A stretch of 64,000 nt of DNA, taken from positions 558,001 through 622,000 of the forward strand of contig CAVSSS010000013.1 of the NCBI GenBank assembly GCA_963730555.1, in the 5' to 3' direction. Source of the DNA: Roseiarcus sp963730555 (GTDB taxonomy: Bacteria > Pseudomonadota > Alphaproteobacteria > Rhizobiales > Beijerinckiaceae). Below the pieces are notes generated by a model. That model saw only the letters and a program-made list of their open reading frames with translations, ran no database searches and was not told the origin of the DNA. The translations under genes were made by a program, and so were the position numbers. Below are positions 54,583-63,461 of the stretch, piece after piece. How positions within the stretch are numbered: the first letter of the stretch is position 1; each line of letters begins with the position of its first letter.

Positions 54583-54613
54583 AGCCTGTGGTTCGCCTCG
54601 ACGACGGTTCCGG

Positions 54614-56137
54614 TTACGCGCCTCCGGGAATTTTCGGGGCAGTCCGCGTCGCCTTTTCGGCCAGGTAAAGGGCGCGATAGCGCTCGAGGCGCGGGGCGTA
54701 AGCCGCGGCGCGATCCGGATCGGGCTTGAATTCGCGCTGGATAGGCGGGCGCGGACAGATCGCCTTGAGGCTTCCTGCGCCTGCGGCAAGCATGCCGAGC
54801 CTCGCCGCGCCGAGCGCCGCGCCAGCTTCCGCGCCGGAAGCGAGATCGATCGTCAGGCCGGTCACGTCGGCGATCATCTGCCCCCAGAATTCCGACCGGG
54901 CGCCGCCGCCGACAAGCAACGGCCGGACCGGCCGCGCGCCGGCCGCGTCCAGAACGTCGACCCCGTCGGCGAACGAGAAGGCGACGCCCTCCATGACGGC
55001 AAAGACCAGCGCGTCGGGCCCATGCGCGGCGCGGAGGCCTGCGAACATGCCCGTCGCCTCCGCGTCGTTGTGGGGCGTGCGCTCGCCGCTGAGGTAGGGG
55101 AGGAAGATGGGCGCGGAAGCGACGGCGCTCGCCGAGTGCGCGAAGGAGGCCGCGGCGGCGATCAATCCGCCGATATCGCCTTCCCGGCCAAGGATGGAGG
55201 CGATCCAGGCGAGCGAGGAAGCGGCGGAGAGCGTCACCGCCATGCCGTGCCAGCGATGCGGCAGTGCATGGCAAAATGCGTGCAGCGTCCGCTCCGGGAG
55301 GCGAACGAAACTGTCGGTGACCGAAAAGATGACGCCCGACGTGCCGAGCGAGACGAAGCCCGCCCCCGGCGCCGTCGCGCCCACACCAATTGCCGAGGCG
55401 GCGTTGTCGGCGCCCCCGCCGGCGATCGGAACTTTGCGCCCCGCAAGATCCCAGGCGGCGGCGACTTCTGGCGCGAGATGAGCCGAAACCCCCGAACCCT
55501 CGACTAGACTCGGCATGGCCTTTTCGGTGAGACCGGTCGCCTGAAGCAGGATGTCGTCCCATCGCCGCCGCCCGACATCGAGCCAGAGCGTGCCGGAGGC
55601 GTCGGACATCTCGGACACCGCCTCACCCGAAAGGCGCAGGCGCACATAGTCCTTCGGCAACAGCACGCGCTTCGTCGCCTTGGCGATTTCGGGCTCGTGC
55701 GCGGCGACCCAGAGCATTTTCGGCGCGGTGAAGCCTGGCATGGCGAGATTGCCGGTGCGCTCTTCGAGATCGGGCACGCGGCGTTTGAGCTCGGCGCATT
55801 CGGCGAACGAGCGCCCGTCGTTCCAAAGAATCGCCGGTCTTAGCGGTTTGTCCTCAGCGTCGAGCAGGGTTGCGCCATGCATCTGGCCCGAGAGGCCGAC
55901 GCCCGACAGCGCGGCAAAGTCGGATGGCGCGTCGCGGCGGATCGCCGCGACCGCCGTCTCGACTCCCTCGATCCAATCGGAAGGGTCCTGCTCGCTCCAC
56001 AGGGCGTGAGGCCGCGATACGTCAAGCGGGGCAGACCCTTCGGCGATGACCCGCTGCCCGGCGTCGACAAGCAGCGCCTTCACCGAGGAGGTGCCGATGT
56101 CGAGCCCCAGAAATGTCTCTCTTGCCCGCTCAGCCAT
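54614..56137 (-). CDS. xylB: Xylulokinase
   Basis: 507 residues, FGGY carbohydrate kinase. It phosphorylates D-xylulose to xylulose-5-phosphate. The N-terminal phosphate loop FLGLDIGTSSVKALLVDAG, GLSGQMHGATLLD, the FGGY signature region FLPYLSGERTPHND, and the C-terminal ATP loop PLLVGGGARSEFWGQMIAD are intact. No xylA or pentose transporter is adjacent, so its physiological sugar is less certain. Confidence 0.93.
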   Translation of the reverse strand: MAERARETFLGLDIGTSSVKALLVDAGQRVIAEGSAPLDVSRPHALWSEQDPSDWIEGVETAVAAIRRDAPSDFAALSGVGLSGQMHGATLLDAEDKPLRPAILWNDGRSFAECAELKRRVPDLEERTGNLAMPGFTAPKMLWVAAHEPEIAKATKRVLLPKDYVRLRLSGEAVSEMSDASGTLWLDVGRRRWDDILLQATGLTEKAMPSLVEGSGVSAHLAPEVAAAWDLAGRKVPIAGGGADNAASAIGVGATAPGAGFVSLGTSGVIFSVTDSFVRLPERTLHAFCHALPHRWHGMAVTLSAASSLAWIASILGREGDIGGLIAAAASFAHSASAVASAPIFLPYLSGERTPHNDAEATGMFAGLRAAHGPDALVFAVMEGVAFSFADGVDVLDAAGARPVRPLLVGGGARSEFWGQMIADVTGLTIDLASGAEAGAALGAARLGMLAAGAGSLKAICPRPPIQREFKPDPDRAAAYAPRLERYRALYLAEKATRTAPKIPGGA

Positions 56138-56172
56138 CGCCCCCTCCCTTTAAGGCGGCCACCATAAACAAA

Positions 56173-56198
56173 AAGCCCCGGCCTTGTCGCCGGGGCTT
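56173..56198 (-). terminator. Intrinsic terminator after cspA
   Basis: A perfect 10-base stem, AAGCCCCGGC and GCCGGGGCTT, with a 6-base loop. On the minus strand it is followed by TTTGTTT. It is about 20 bases downstream of the cspA stop and between it and xylB. Confidence 0.88.
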
Positions 56199-56219
56199 AA
56201 GCGTCTAGCAGATTGGAAA

Positions 56220-56429
56220 TCAGGCGACCTTCAAGTTGCCCGCTGACGAGCGTCCGGTGCGCTTGTCGGCGACAATCTCGTAGGCGACCTTCTGCCCTTC
56301 GTTGAGGTCGCGCAGCCCCGCGCGCTCGACGGCGCTGATATGAACAAACACGTCCTTGCCGCCGTCGTCAGGCTGGATGAAACCAAAACCTTTCGTTGCG
56401 TTGAACCATTTGACGGTTCCCGTAGCCAT
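56220..56429 (-). CDS. cspA: Cold-shock protein (CspA family)
   Basis: 69 residues from the ATG at 56429. A single cold-shock OB fold with RNP1 KGFGFIQPDDGG and RNP2 DVFVHISAV. It binds single-stranded RNA. The C-terminal KVAYEIVADKRTGRSSAGNL is usual for the alphaproteobacterial form. It is followed by a clear terminator, so it is a single-gene unit with a leader of up to 240 bases. Confidence 0.96.
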   Translation of the reverse strand: MATGTVKWFNATKGFGFIQPDDGGKDVFVHISAVERAGLRDLNEGQKVAYEIVADKRTGRSSAGNLKVA

Positions 56430-56677
56430 AGAAGAAGTCCTGTAGATCAAGTTGAGAGGAGCGGCCTGATGTCGCCAGTCCGCTATCGGTGCGGAAGGCT
56501 TCCTCGTCGCGCCGCAAGACGCGATGTCGAGTCGTCAGTCGAACATCGATGAACGCCCATATCCAGACAAGGTGTTGAAATCAAGACACCCGCTCGTGAT
56601 CTGGCTGAGTTCATGGGTCGCGGACACAGCGGCCTTTCGGGCCAACATCTCCAGCCCCCGCATGGGCAAAAACACGT

Positions 56678-57965
56678 TTACAGCCGCGCGCCGACGGCAT
56701 GGGCAAATTGTGATCCAGCCTCGTAATACGCCTCTCTCAAAGCCGGCAAAACGGGGGCGTCCGGCTCGGTGACCGGCAGCGGCAGGTCTTGTTCGCTAAG
56801 CTTGCCCAGGACGTGATCGGCGAGCAGGCGTCCGAACACCGTGCCCGTGCCGATGCCGCGGCCATTGTAGCCGCAGAAGGTCACGACATTCATGGCCAGG
56901 CGATGGAACCGCGGCAGCGCGTTTCCGGTCATGCCCATCATTCCGTACCATTGCGCCTCGAACTCGACGGTGCCCACTTGTGGAAACGTCTTCTTGAGCG
57001 CGCGCTTCGCCCAGGCGCCGTGGACCTCGAGGCCAGCGAGGCGCAGGGCGCCGATGCTGCCGAACAGAAGCCGTCCGGCTTTGTCGAAGCGGAACGAGTT
57101 CATGATGAACTGCGTGTCCCAGCAACCCTCGCGGCCGGGTAGGATCGAGGCCCTGAGTTCAGGCGCGAGCGGCTTTGTTGCGAAATTGAAATAGGGCACG
57201 CGGATCTGCTCCCGCTTGCCCTGCGGCCAGAGGCCGCCTTCGGCATAGGCGTCGGTTGCGACGACGACCCAGTCCGCCGCGACGGTTCCGGCATCGGTCT
57301 TGAGACGCCAGACCTTGCCCGTTCGCTCGGCCGAACGCACCGGGCTTTGCGTATGAATGACTGCGCCGGCGGCAAGCGCCGCGCTCGCGAGCCCGCGCGC
57401 GTAAGCGAGCGGCTGGATGGTGCCGGCGCGCATGTCGAGGAGCGAGCCCGCGTAAAGGTCGACCCCGATCCGCCGCGCCGTCTCCTCGCGGCTGAGGAGT
57501 TCGACCTTCGCCCCGCGCGCGCCCCATTGTGCCCGGCGCTCTTCGATCTTGGCGAGGCCAGACGGCCCGGTCGCGCAATGCAGCGTGCCGTTGCGCACGA
57601 ATTCGCAGTCGATCCCGTGCTTGTTGACGCGCGCCTCGACCTCGGAGGGCCCATTGCCGAGCAGCTTGAGCAGCCGCTCGCCATAGTCGGCGCCGAGTCT
57701 CTTCACAATCTCCTCGGGGGCGAGCCACATGCCGGCATTGACCAGCCCGACGTTCCGCCCGGCCCCGCCGAAGCCGATTTCGACCGCCTCGAGCGCGACC
57801 ACCTTCGCCCCCGCCTCCGCGAGATTGAGCGCCGTCGAAAGCCCGGTATAGCCGCAGCCGATAATGGCTGCGTCGGCCCGAAATCTCAGCCCTGAGCGGC
57901 GAAGTCGGCGGCGCGGGGGGAGCGGTGATTTCCCAAAGCCCGTGCGAGAGCGGATCGTTTCTCAT
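56678..57965 (-). CDS. FAD-dependent amine/amino-acid oxidoreductase (DAO fold), one frame break
   Basis: About 429 codons. It starts MRNDPLSHGLWEITAPPAP at 57965. Near 57890 the frame changes to RADAAIIGCGYTGLSTALNL, which holds the FAD dinucleotide-binding GxGxxG. The rest is continuous: GFGGAGRNVGLVNAGMW, GTIQPLAYARGLASAA, and the C-terminal FCGYNGRGIGTGTVFGRLLA. This layout matches gamma-glutamylputrescine oxidase and related enzymes of the DAO family. The substrate is not evident. Confidence 0.85.
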
Positions 57966-58331
57966 GGGCTTATGGTCGCAGGAGCGCTTGGCGTGTTCAA
58001 GTCGCCGGCGTCGTCCGCCTTCCGCCGCCTCCCGGCCTCACGGGCCAGGCGGACTTCGGCGGCAAAATTAACGCCCGTAAACGCCAGTAAACGCACCTAA
58101 ACGCTAGTAAATTTAATTCACAGGCTGGCGGCCTTTCACAACGGGCTCATTCCGAGAAGGAAAAGATATAGCACTAGGTTCGGCTTTTTGCCAGACAATG
58201 TCGAGTTTTCAGAACTCTCAGCACGATCCTGTTCGTCCGCATCCGCGTCGCCGGTCCGCAACCGTGCCACCAGACAGCATTTCCGAACCTCATAGAACAT
58301 AGCTTCCCGCGTCCGCGCTTGCGCGCCAGCC
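57966..58331. other. Intergenic region with a 10-bp tandem repeat
   Basis: No gene is supported. The only structure seen is the four-unit repeat at 58071-58110. Base composition becomes AT-rich from here to about 59.5 kb, marking the edge of an islet. Confidence 0.5.
58071..58110 (+). repeat. Four tandem 10-bp repeats, ACGCnnGTAA
   Basis: ACGCCCGTAA, ACGCCAGTAA, ACGCACCTAA, ACGCTAGTAA in a row, one helical turn per unit. The core TAAACGC is nearly invariant. It lies upstream of the FAD oxidase gene and at the border of the AT-rich islet. Phased repeats can be protein-binding arrays or recombination sites; neither is shown. Confidence 0.7.
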
Positions 58332-59371
58332 TCAGGGTGCTGAAGAAATCCTCAAAATCGCCTCTTCTGGATTCTTTAGAGCAGAAATTATATTCTCAGC
58401 AACCTTGTCGATTAACTTACTACCCCAAAATGGATCGGTAACATCATAGTATATAATTCGAATATGATGCAAATCAAACGGCACATCGGCTTCGTTACCT
58501 GAAATCATAACGACAGGCATGGGCAATGCCAAGCTCATAAAATACATTTTTGTTTCGTGTGGTCAGCTCGGCCACGAGAACTTTCGCCTGCGTGATTCCG
58601 CGCAAAATTTGGTCAATGATCTTCCCGGTAGCAAATATGTCGTTATCGGCGCGAACCGGATTCAAACCTGTCTTTTCTATCGCTGGTCTAAAAATCTTCT
58701 CGTAGTAATCCCCATGAGGTTTCGCGAAGGGCTGCACGACGAAGCAAGAGTCCCCCTGCTTTACGGAGACCTCGGATCCTAATTTCTGAATCCGTGCAGA
58801 TTTAACCTCTGGTGCTTCGATTTCTCCGGTAACGTCCAGAACCCAGAGTCTTGTCTCCGTGCTTTTCGAGCAGATGCGCTTTCTCCAACAATTCTTGGAA
58901 TATAGTTTTGAAGTCCTGATAATCTTCTTCGGGGACATGATACGTGTCAACGACGATGTTGCGGAAGAACGTATCTTCATCGGGTAAGTTTTCGCCTCTG
59001 TAATGCTCGTAGACTTCGGATATCTCTGGAGCCTTTAATACAGCTTCTTGATAGCCTTTGATCACGTCTTCTGTACTGGTGGGCCGCAGTATACGCCTAG
59101 CGAGATCGGAAGGACTAATCGTGCCTGCGTTTCGGTCGAGCAAACCATATTTAGTTGCCGACGCGATCTCAACACCAAATGGACCTTTAGCTGTCGTTAG
59201 CCCTAGAAGTTCGGCTGCCTTGTGCGGGGTGCATGGCTTTCCCGCGTTTTGTTCTAATATAGCTTTCGGGATACGGACAGCTTTTTCGACACTGTGCCGA
59301 GGATATTTTGCGCGGGCGCTGGCAGTTGATTCGCGAGCCTTGCGGGGTTGGGTTCGAACGCGCTTTGCCAT
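58332..59371 (-). CDS. Winged-helix protein with TIR/deoxyribosyltransferase-like domain, two frame breaks
   Basis: About 345 codons across three frames, from the ATG at 59371. The N-terminal 180 residues include a winged-helix-like part (HKAAELLGLTTAKGPFGVEI, SPSDLARRIL). After a shift near 58830 comes SCFVVQPFAKPHGDYYEKIF, RPAIEKTGLNPVRADNDIF, and TTRNKNVFYELGIAHA. This is the nucleotide-cleaving fold related to TIR and nucleoside deoxyribosyltransferases, used as effectors in bacterial defence. A second shift near 58525 leads to PVVMISGNEADVPFDLHHIR and the end. The AT-rich composition and isolation suggest transfer. Shifts may be real decay or sequence errors. Confidence 0.65.
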
Positions 59372-59428
59372 TTCATTGTCCCGAAACACGTGGAGGTCTT
59401 TTGAGGACTCCAACTCGCTTATGCTCAA

Positions 59429-59867
59429 AGAGGCAGCAGGGCATCACGCGAACTTACTGCACTAACGCACTTCGCCTACTTTCATTATTCGATTATAGTC
59501 GTACTTGTCAGGTTATTCCCGCTGTTCCGCCGCGCATTTCCACAGACGTTTTGATGTTCAATATCCCGCGCGAATCCAGTGACCGCGGCTGGCCTCAAGG
59601 CTTGATGCCCGACTTTCGCCGGATGGCCGCATGGAACCACGACAAACCACGCCGTGACGCCCCGGGGCTCAGGCGAATCCCGAGGAAAGGCCGATCAACT
59701 GCTAACGCCTTTGGAGGCGCCGCGGCCCCCCTCATCATTCAAACTCGCCTCGATTTCGCCGGGCTGAGGGAAACGCCACAGCGCGTCTCGACGCCGCTCC
59801 CAACGCCGAATAGAAACGAGGTCGAGTTCCGCCGGATCGGTCGGACATGGGCCAAGAGGGTGTTGCG
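59429..59867. other. Intergenic region before the acyl-CoA dehydrogenase gene
   Basis: No gene is supported. A plus-strand frame crosses it but has no recognisable features and unusual composition. It marks the return from AT-rich to GC-rich sequence. Confidence 0.45.
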
Positions 59868-61071
59868 ATGAGCTCCTTTCACGGACCGGATCTCGGCCCC
59901 TTTCAGTGGGATGATCCGCTCCTCATCGAAGGCCAGCTCACCGAAGATGAGCGGATGATCCGCGACGCGGCGCGAGACTTCGCTTCGAAGGAACTCGCGC
60001 CCCGCGTCCAGCAGGCCTATCTTGAGGAAAAGACGGACCCGAAGCTCTTCCGGCTGATGGGCGAAGCGGGCCTGCTCGGGGTGACGCTGCCGCAGGAATT
60101 CGGCTGCGCGGGCGCGGGCTATGTCTCCTACGGCCTTGTTGCGCGCGAGGTCGAGCGCGTCGACTTCGGGCTTCCGCTCGATGATGAGCGTGCAAAGCTC
60201 GCTCGTGATGTACCCGATCCACGCCTATGGCGACCCCGATCAGCGCCGCAAATATCTGCCCGGCCTCGCGCGGGGCGAACTCATCGGCTGCTTCGGCCTC
60301 ACCGAACCGAACGCCGGCTCCGATCCCGGCGGCATGACCACGCGGGCCGAGAAGATCGACGGCGGCTACCGGCTCATCGGCTCGAAAATGTGGATCAGCA
60401 ACGCGCCGATCGCCGACGTCTTCGTCGTTTGGGCGAGATCGCGCGCGCATAACGATCAGATTCGCGGCTTCATCCTCGAAAAAGGCATGAAAGGGCTCTC
60501 CGCCCCGAAGATCGAGGGCAAGCTTTCTCTGCGCGCCTCGGTCACCGGCGAGATCGTGCTCGACAATGTCGAGGCGCCGGAGAGCGCGCTGCTGCCGAAC
60601 GTCGCCGGCTTGAAAGGGCCCTTCGGCTGCCTGAACCGCGCGCGCTATGGCATATCCTGGGGCGCGATGGGGGCGGCGGAGGATTGCTGGCTCGCCGCCC
60701 GCCAATACGGGCTTGACCGCAGGCAATTCGGCCGGCCTCTCGCTCAGACGCAGCTCTTCCAGAAGAAGCTCGCCGACATGCAAACGCGGATCGCGCTGGG
60801 ACTGCAGGCCTCGCTGAGAGTCGGGCGGCTGATGGACGAGGGCAAGGCGGCGCCAGAGATGATCTCGCTCGTCAAGCGCTCGAATTGCGGCGATGCGCTC
60901 GATATCGCGCGCGCCGCGCGCGACATGCACGGCGGCAACGGCATCCAGATCGAGTTCAAGGTGATGCGCCACCTCGCCAACCTCGAGACGGTCAACACCT
61001 ACGAAGGCACGCACGACGTTCACGCGCTGATTCTGGGCCGCGCGCAAACCGGCCTGCAGGCGTTCTTTTGA
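59868..61071 (+). CDS. gcdH: Glutaryl-CoA dehydrogenase-type acyl-CoA dehydrogenase, one frame break
   Basis: About 401 codons from the ATG at 59868. The first frame reads DDPLLIEGQLTEDERMIRDA and LPQEFGCAGAGYVSYGL. An extra T near 60163 shifts it to SGFRSMMSVQSSLVMYPI, after which it is continuous. FAD/substrate motifs GCFGLTEPNAGSDPG and KMWISNAP, and the catalytic Glu in TYEGTHDVHALILGRA, are intact. It converts glutaryl-CoA to crotonyl-CoA in lysine and tryptophan breakdown. The coupled CoA-transferase fits that route. Confidence 0.88.
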
Positions 61072-62219
61072 GCGCGGCAGCGCTGGCCGGCCTGCGCGTG
61101 CTCGAGCTTGCGCGCGTGCTGGCCGGCCCGACGACCGGGCAAACGCTGGCCGATCTTGGCGCCGACGTCATCAAGGTCGAGAGCCCGGACGGCGACGAGA
61201 CGCGCGCCTGGGGACCGCCGTTCATCGAGACGGATGGCGAGAAATCGGCCGCCTATTTCCATTCCTGCAACCGCGGCAAACGCTCGATCGTCGCCGATTT
61301 CGCGACCGAGCGCGGACGCGAGATCGTGCGCCGCCTTGCGGCGCGATCCGACGCGCTTATCGAGAATTTCAAGGTCGGCGGCTTGCAGAAGTTCGGCCTC
61401 GACTACGAGAGCCTGAAAGCGCTCAATCCCCGCCTCATCTATTGCTCCGTGACGGGCTTCGGGCAGACGGGGCCTTACGCGAAGCGCGCCGGCTACGACT
61501 TCCTCATCCAGGGCATGTCGGGAATGATGAGCATCACCGGCGAGCCGGACGGCTCGCCGCAGAAGGCGGGCGTCGCGATCAGCGATCTGTTCACCGGCCT
61601 TTACGGCGTCGTCGCGATCGAAGCGGCTTTGATCGCGCGCGAGCGGACGGGGCGCGGGCAATATATCGACCTTGCGTTGTTCGACTCGATGAGCGCGATG
61701 CTCGCCAATCAGGCAATGAATTTCTTGGCGTCCGGCCGGTCGCCGAAGCGCATGGGCAACGCCCATGTCAATCTCGCGCCCTACCAGACGCTTCCGGTGG
61801 CGGACGGCTGGCTGATCGTTGCGGTCGGCAATGACGGACAGTTCGCGCGGCTCTGCGCGGCGCTGGGCTTGGAGGGAATGGCGCGCGACCCGCTCTTTTC
61901 GACGAATCCCGCGCGGGTCACGAACCGCGTCGAAATGGAGCGCGCGCTCGTCGAGAAAACCGCCTTATGGAAGCGCGACGATCTCCTCGCCGCACTCGAA
62001 AAGGCAGTCGTGCCCGCCGGACCGATCAACACGATCGCCGACCTGTTCGCCGATCCGCAATTCAAGGCGCGGGGCATGAGGATCGAGCCGCAGGGAACGC
62101 CCGGCCTTCGGAGTCCCATCATGATGAGCGACAACCCCCTTGCGCTTGACCGCCGCTCACCCAGACTCGGCGAGCATCAGACAGAGGTCTTGCGCGAAAT
62201 CGGGCTTGAGGAGGATTGA
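61068..62219 (+). CDS. CaiB/BaiF-type CoA transferase
   Basis: 383 residues from a TTG at 61068 that overlaps the dehydrogenase stop by 4 bases; the longer open frame upstream is antisense-like and not used. Family III CoA transferase: LRVLELARVLAGPTTGQTLADLGADVIKVE, FKVGGLQKFGLDYESLKALNPRL region, and the catalytic Asp in AGVAISDLFTGLYG. Next to glutaryl-CoA dehydrogenase it is probably a glutarate (succinyl- or glutaryl-CoA) transferase. Confidence 0.9.
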   Translation: MSAAALAGLRVLELARVLAGPTTGQTLADLGADVIKVESPDGDETRAWGPPFIETDGEKSAAYFHSCNRGKRSIVADFATERGREIVRRLAARSDALIENFKVGGLQKFGLDYESLKALNPRLIYCSVTGFGQTGPYAKRAGYDFLIQGMSGMMSITGEPDGSPQKAGVAISDLFTGLYGVVAIEAALIARERTGRGQYIDLALFDSMSAMLANQAMNFLASGRSPKRMGNAHVNLAPYQTLPVADGWLIVAVGNDGQFARLCAALGLEGMARDPLFSTNPARVTNRVEMERALVEKTALWKRDDLLAALEKAVVPAGPINTIADLFADPQFKARGMRIEPQGTPGLRSPIMMSDNPLALDRRSPRLGEHQTEVLREIGLEED

Positions 62220-62263
62220 CTGCGCGGCTTGACGGCGCTCGAGCGCGGGCGGCAAATCGGCGT

Positions 62264-62869
62264 ATGAGCGCGATTCGAAACGTCTGCGTCTATTGCGGAT
62301 CGAGCAACGGCGACGACGCGCGGTTCGGCGACGCCGCGGAAGAGCTTGGACGGGCGCTCGCTGCCGATGGAATTGGCCTGGTATACGGCGGTGGCGGCGA
62401 AGGGCTCATGGGTCGCCTGGCGCGGGCGACGCTCGACGCCGGCGGCTACGTGACCGGGATCATCCCGACCTTCCTCGTTCGCAAGGAGCACCCGCTCACT
62501 ACCGCGCAGGAAATGCTTGTCGTCGACAGCATGCATGAGCGCAAGCAGGCGATGTTCGATCGCGCTGACGCCTTCATCGCCTTGCCGGGCGGGATCGGCA
62601 CGCTGGAGGAGCTGGTCGAGCAGCTGACCTGGGCGCAGCTCAATCGCCACATGAAGCCGATTCTCATCGCCGATATCGGCGGCTTCTGGCGCCCCCTGCT
62701 CGCGCTGCTCGCCCACATGCACATCGAAGGCTTTATTCGCGAGGGCTTCGAGGCGCGCTATCTGGTGGCGGAGAGAATAGAGGACGTGCTGCCGATGCTG
62801 CGCGCCGCTGCGGAGCGCAGGACGGCCGAGCGTGAACCGCAGGCCGTCGGTTCTCCTCGCAAGATGTGA
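62264..62869 (+). CDS. LOG-family cytokinin riboside 5'-monophosphate phosphoribohydrolase-like protein
   Basis: 201 residues from the ATG at 62264. RNVCVYCGSSNGDDARF at the start, VYGGGGEGLMGRLARATL and the catalytic PGGIGTLEELVEQLTWAQL are diagnostic. The family releases free base from nucleoside monophosphates. Its role outside plant-associated bacteria is not settled. It follows the CoA-transferase by 44 bases. Confidence 0.92.
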   Translation: MSAIRNVCVYCGSSNGDDARFGDAAEELGRALAADGIGLVYGGGGEGLMGRLARATLDAGGYVTGIIPTFLVRKEHPLTTAQEMLVVDSMHERKQAMFDRADAFIALPGGIGTLEELVEQLTWAQLNRHMKPILIADIGGFWRPLLALLAHMHIEGFIREGFEARYLVAERIEDVLPMLRAAAERRTAEREPQAVGSPRKM

Positions 62870-62945
62870 TGGCAATGAGCCGCGAGGGCGTTTTATCGCG
62901 ATCCTCACAAGGACAGACTTGCGCGCAATCGGCGGGAGACGATCA

Positions 62946-63305
62946 ATGATGAAACTGATCTTGGCCGTTGCGCTCTGCGGTGTCGTCTTCGCGCCGGCGC
63001 TGGCGCAGAACGCGGCTCCTCCCACGAAGCTCCGGCCGAAGACGCCGTCGGGCGAAGCCACCGTCACGGTGATGGTGACCAACTCGCGCAAGGCTGATCT
63101 CGTCCAGCTCCAGGCAGCTGAAAGCGGCTCGGTGAGCTGGAAGAAAGTGCTTGGGCCGCTAAAGTCCGGCAGTCACGCGCCGGCTCAATTGCCACATCCC
63201 TTCAACTGCCGGGTCGACTTGCACGGAGCCTTCAGCGATGGTCAGTCGATGGATGCATCCGACGTCAATGTCTGCGAGCAAAAGACGCTCAACCTGACGG
63301 ACTGA
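62946..63305 (+). CDS. Small exported protein, hypothetical
   Basis: 119 residues from the first of two adjacent ATGs (62946, 62949). A signal peptide is clear: MMKLILAVALCGVVFAPALAQ, with cleavage likely after ALA. The mature part has VTVMVTNSRKADLVQLQAAE and two Cys (NCRVDLHG and NVCEQKT), perhaps a disulfide in the periplasm. Its domain is not recognised. Confidence 0.7.
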   Translation: MMKLILAVALCGVVFAPALAQNAAPPTKLRPKTPSGEATVTVMVTNSRKADLVQLQAAESGSVSWKKVLGPLKSGSHAPAQLPHPFNCRVDLHGAFSDGQSMDASDVNVCEQKTLNLTD

Positions 63306-63327
63306 GGGCATGACGTTTCGGACGTAT

Positions 63328-63454
63328 CGTCATCGCGAGGAGCCAGAGGGCGTCGAAGGACGCCCGTCTTTCGACGGGCTATGGCGACGTGGCAATCCAG
63401 GAGCCGTAGGGCGTTCGACGACTCCTGGATTCTTTCGCTTCGCTCGCAATGACG
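63328..63454. repeat. REP-like composite palindrome
   Basis: Outer arms CGTCATCGCGAG (63328-63339) and CTCGCAATGACG (63443-63454) differ at one position. Inside is a 10-base perfect stem AATCCAGGAG / CTCCTGGATT (63394-63403, 63422-63431). It has the style of REP elements in alphaproteobacteria and sits between two convergent genes. Confidence 0.75.
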
Positions 63455-63461
63455 ACGTCGG

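Noticed and set aside
54583..55562. Long in-frame extension upstream of the DoxX frame
   Set aside because: It is antisense in reading frame to intact xylB and its Arg-rich sequence has no DoxX similarity.
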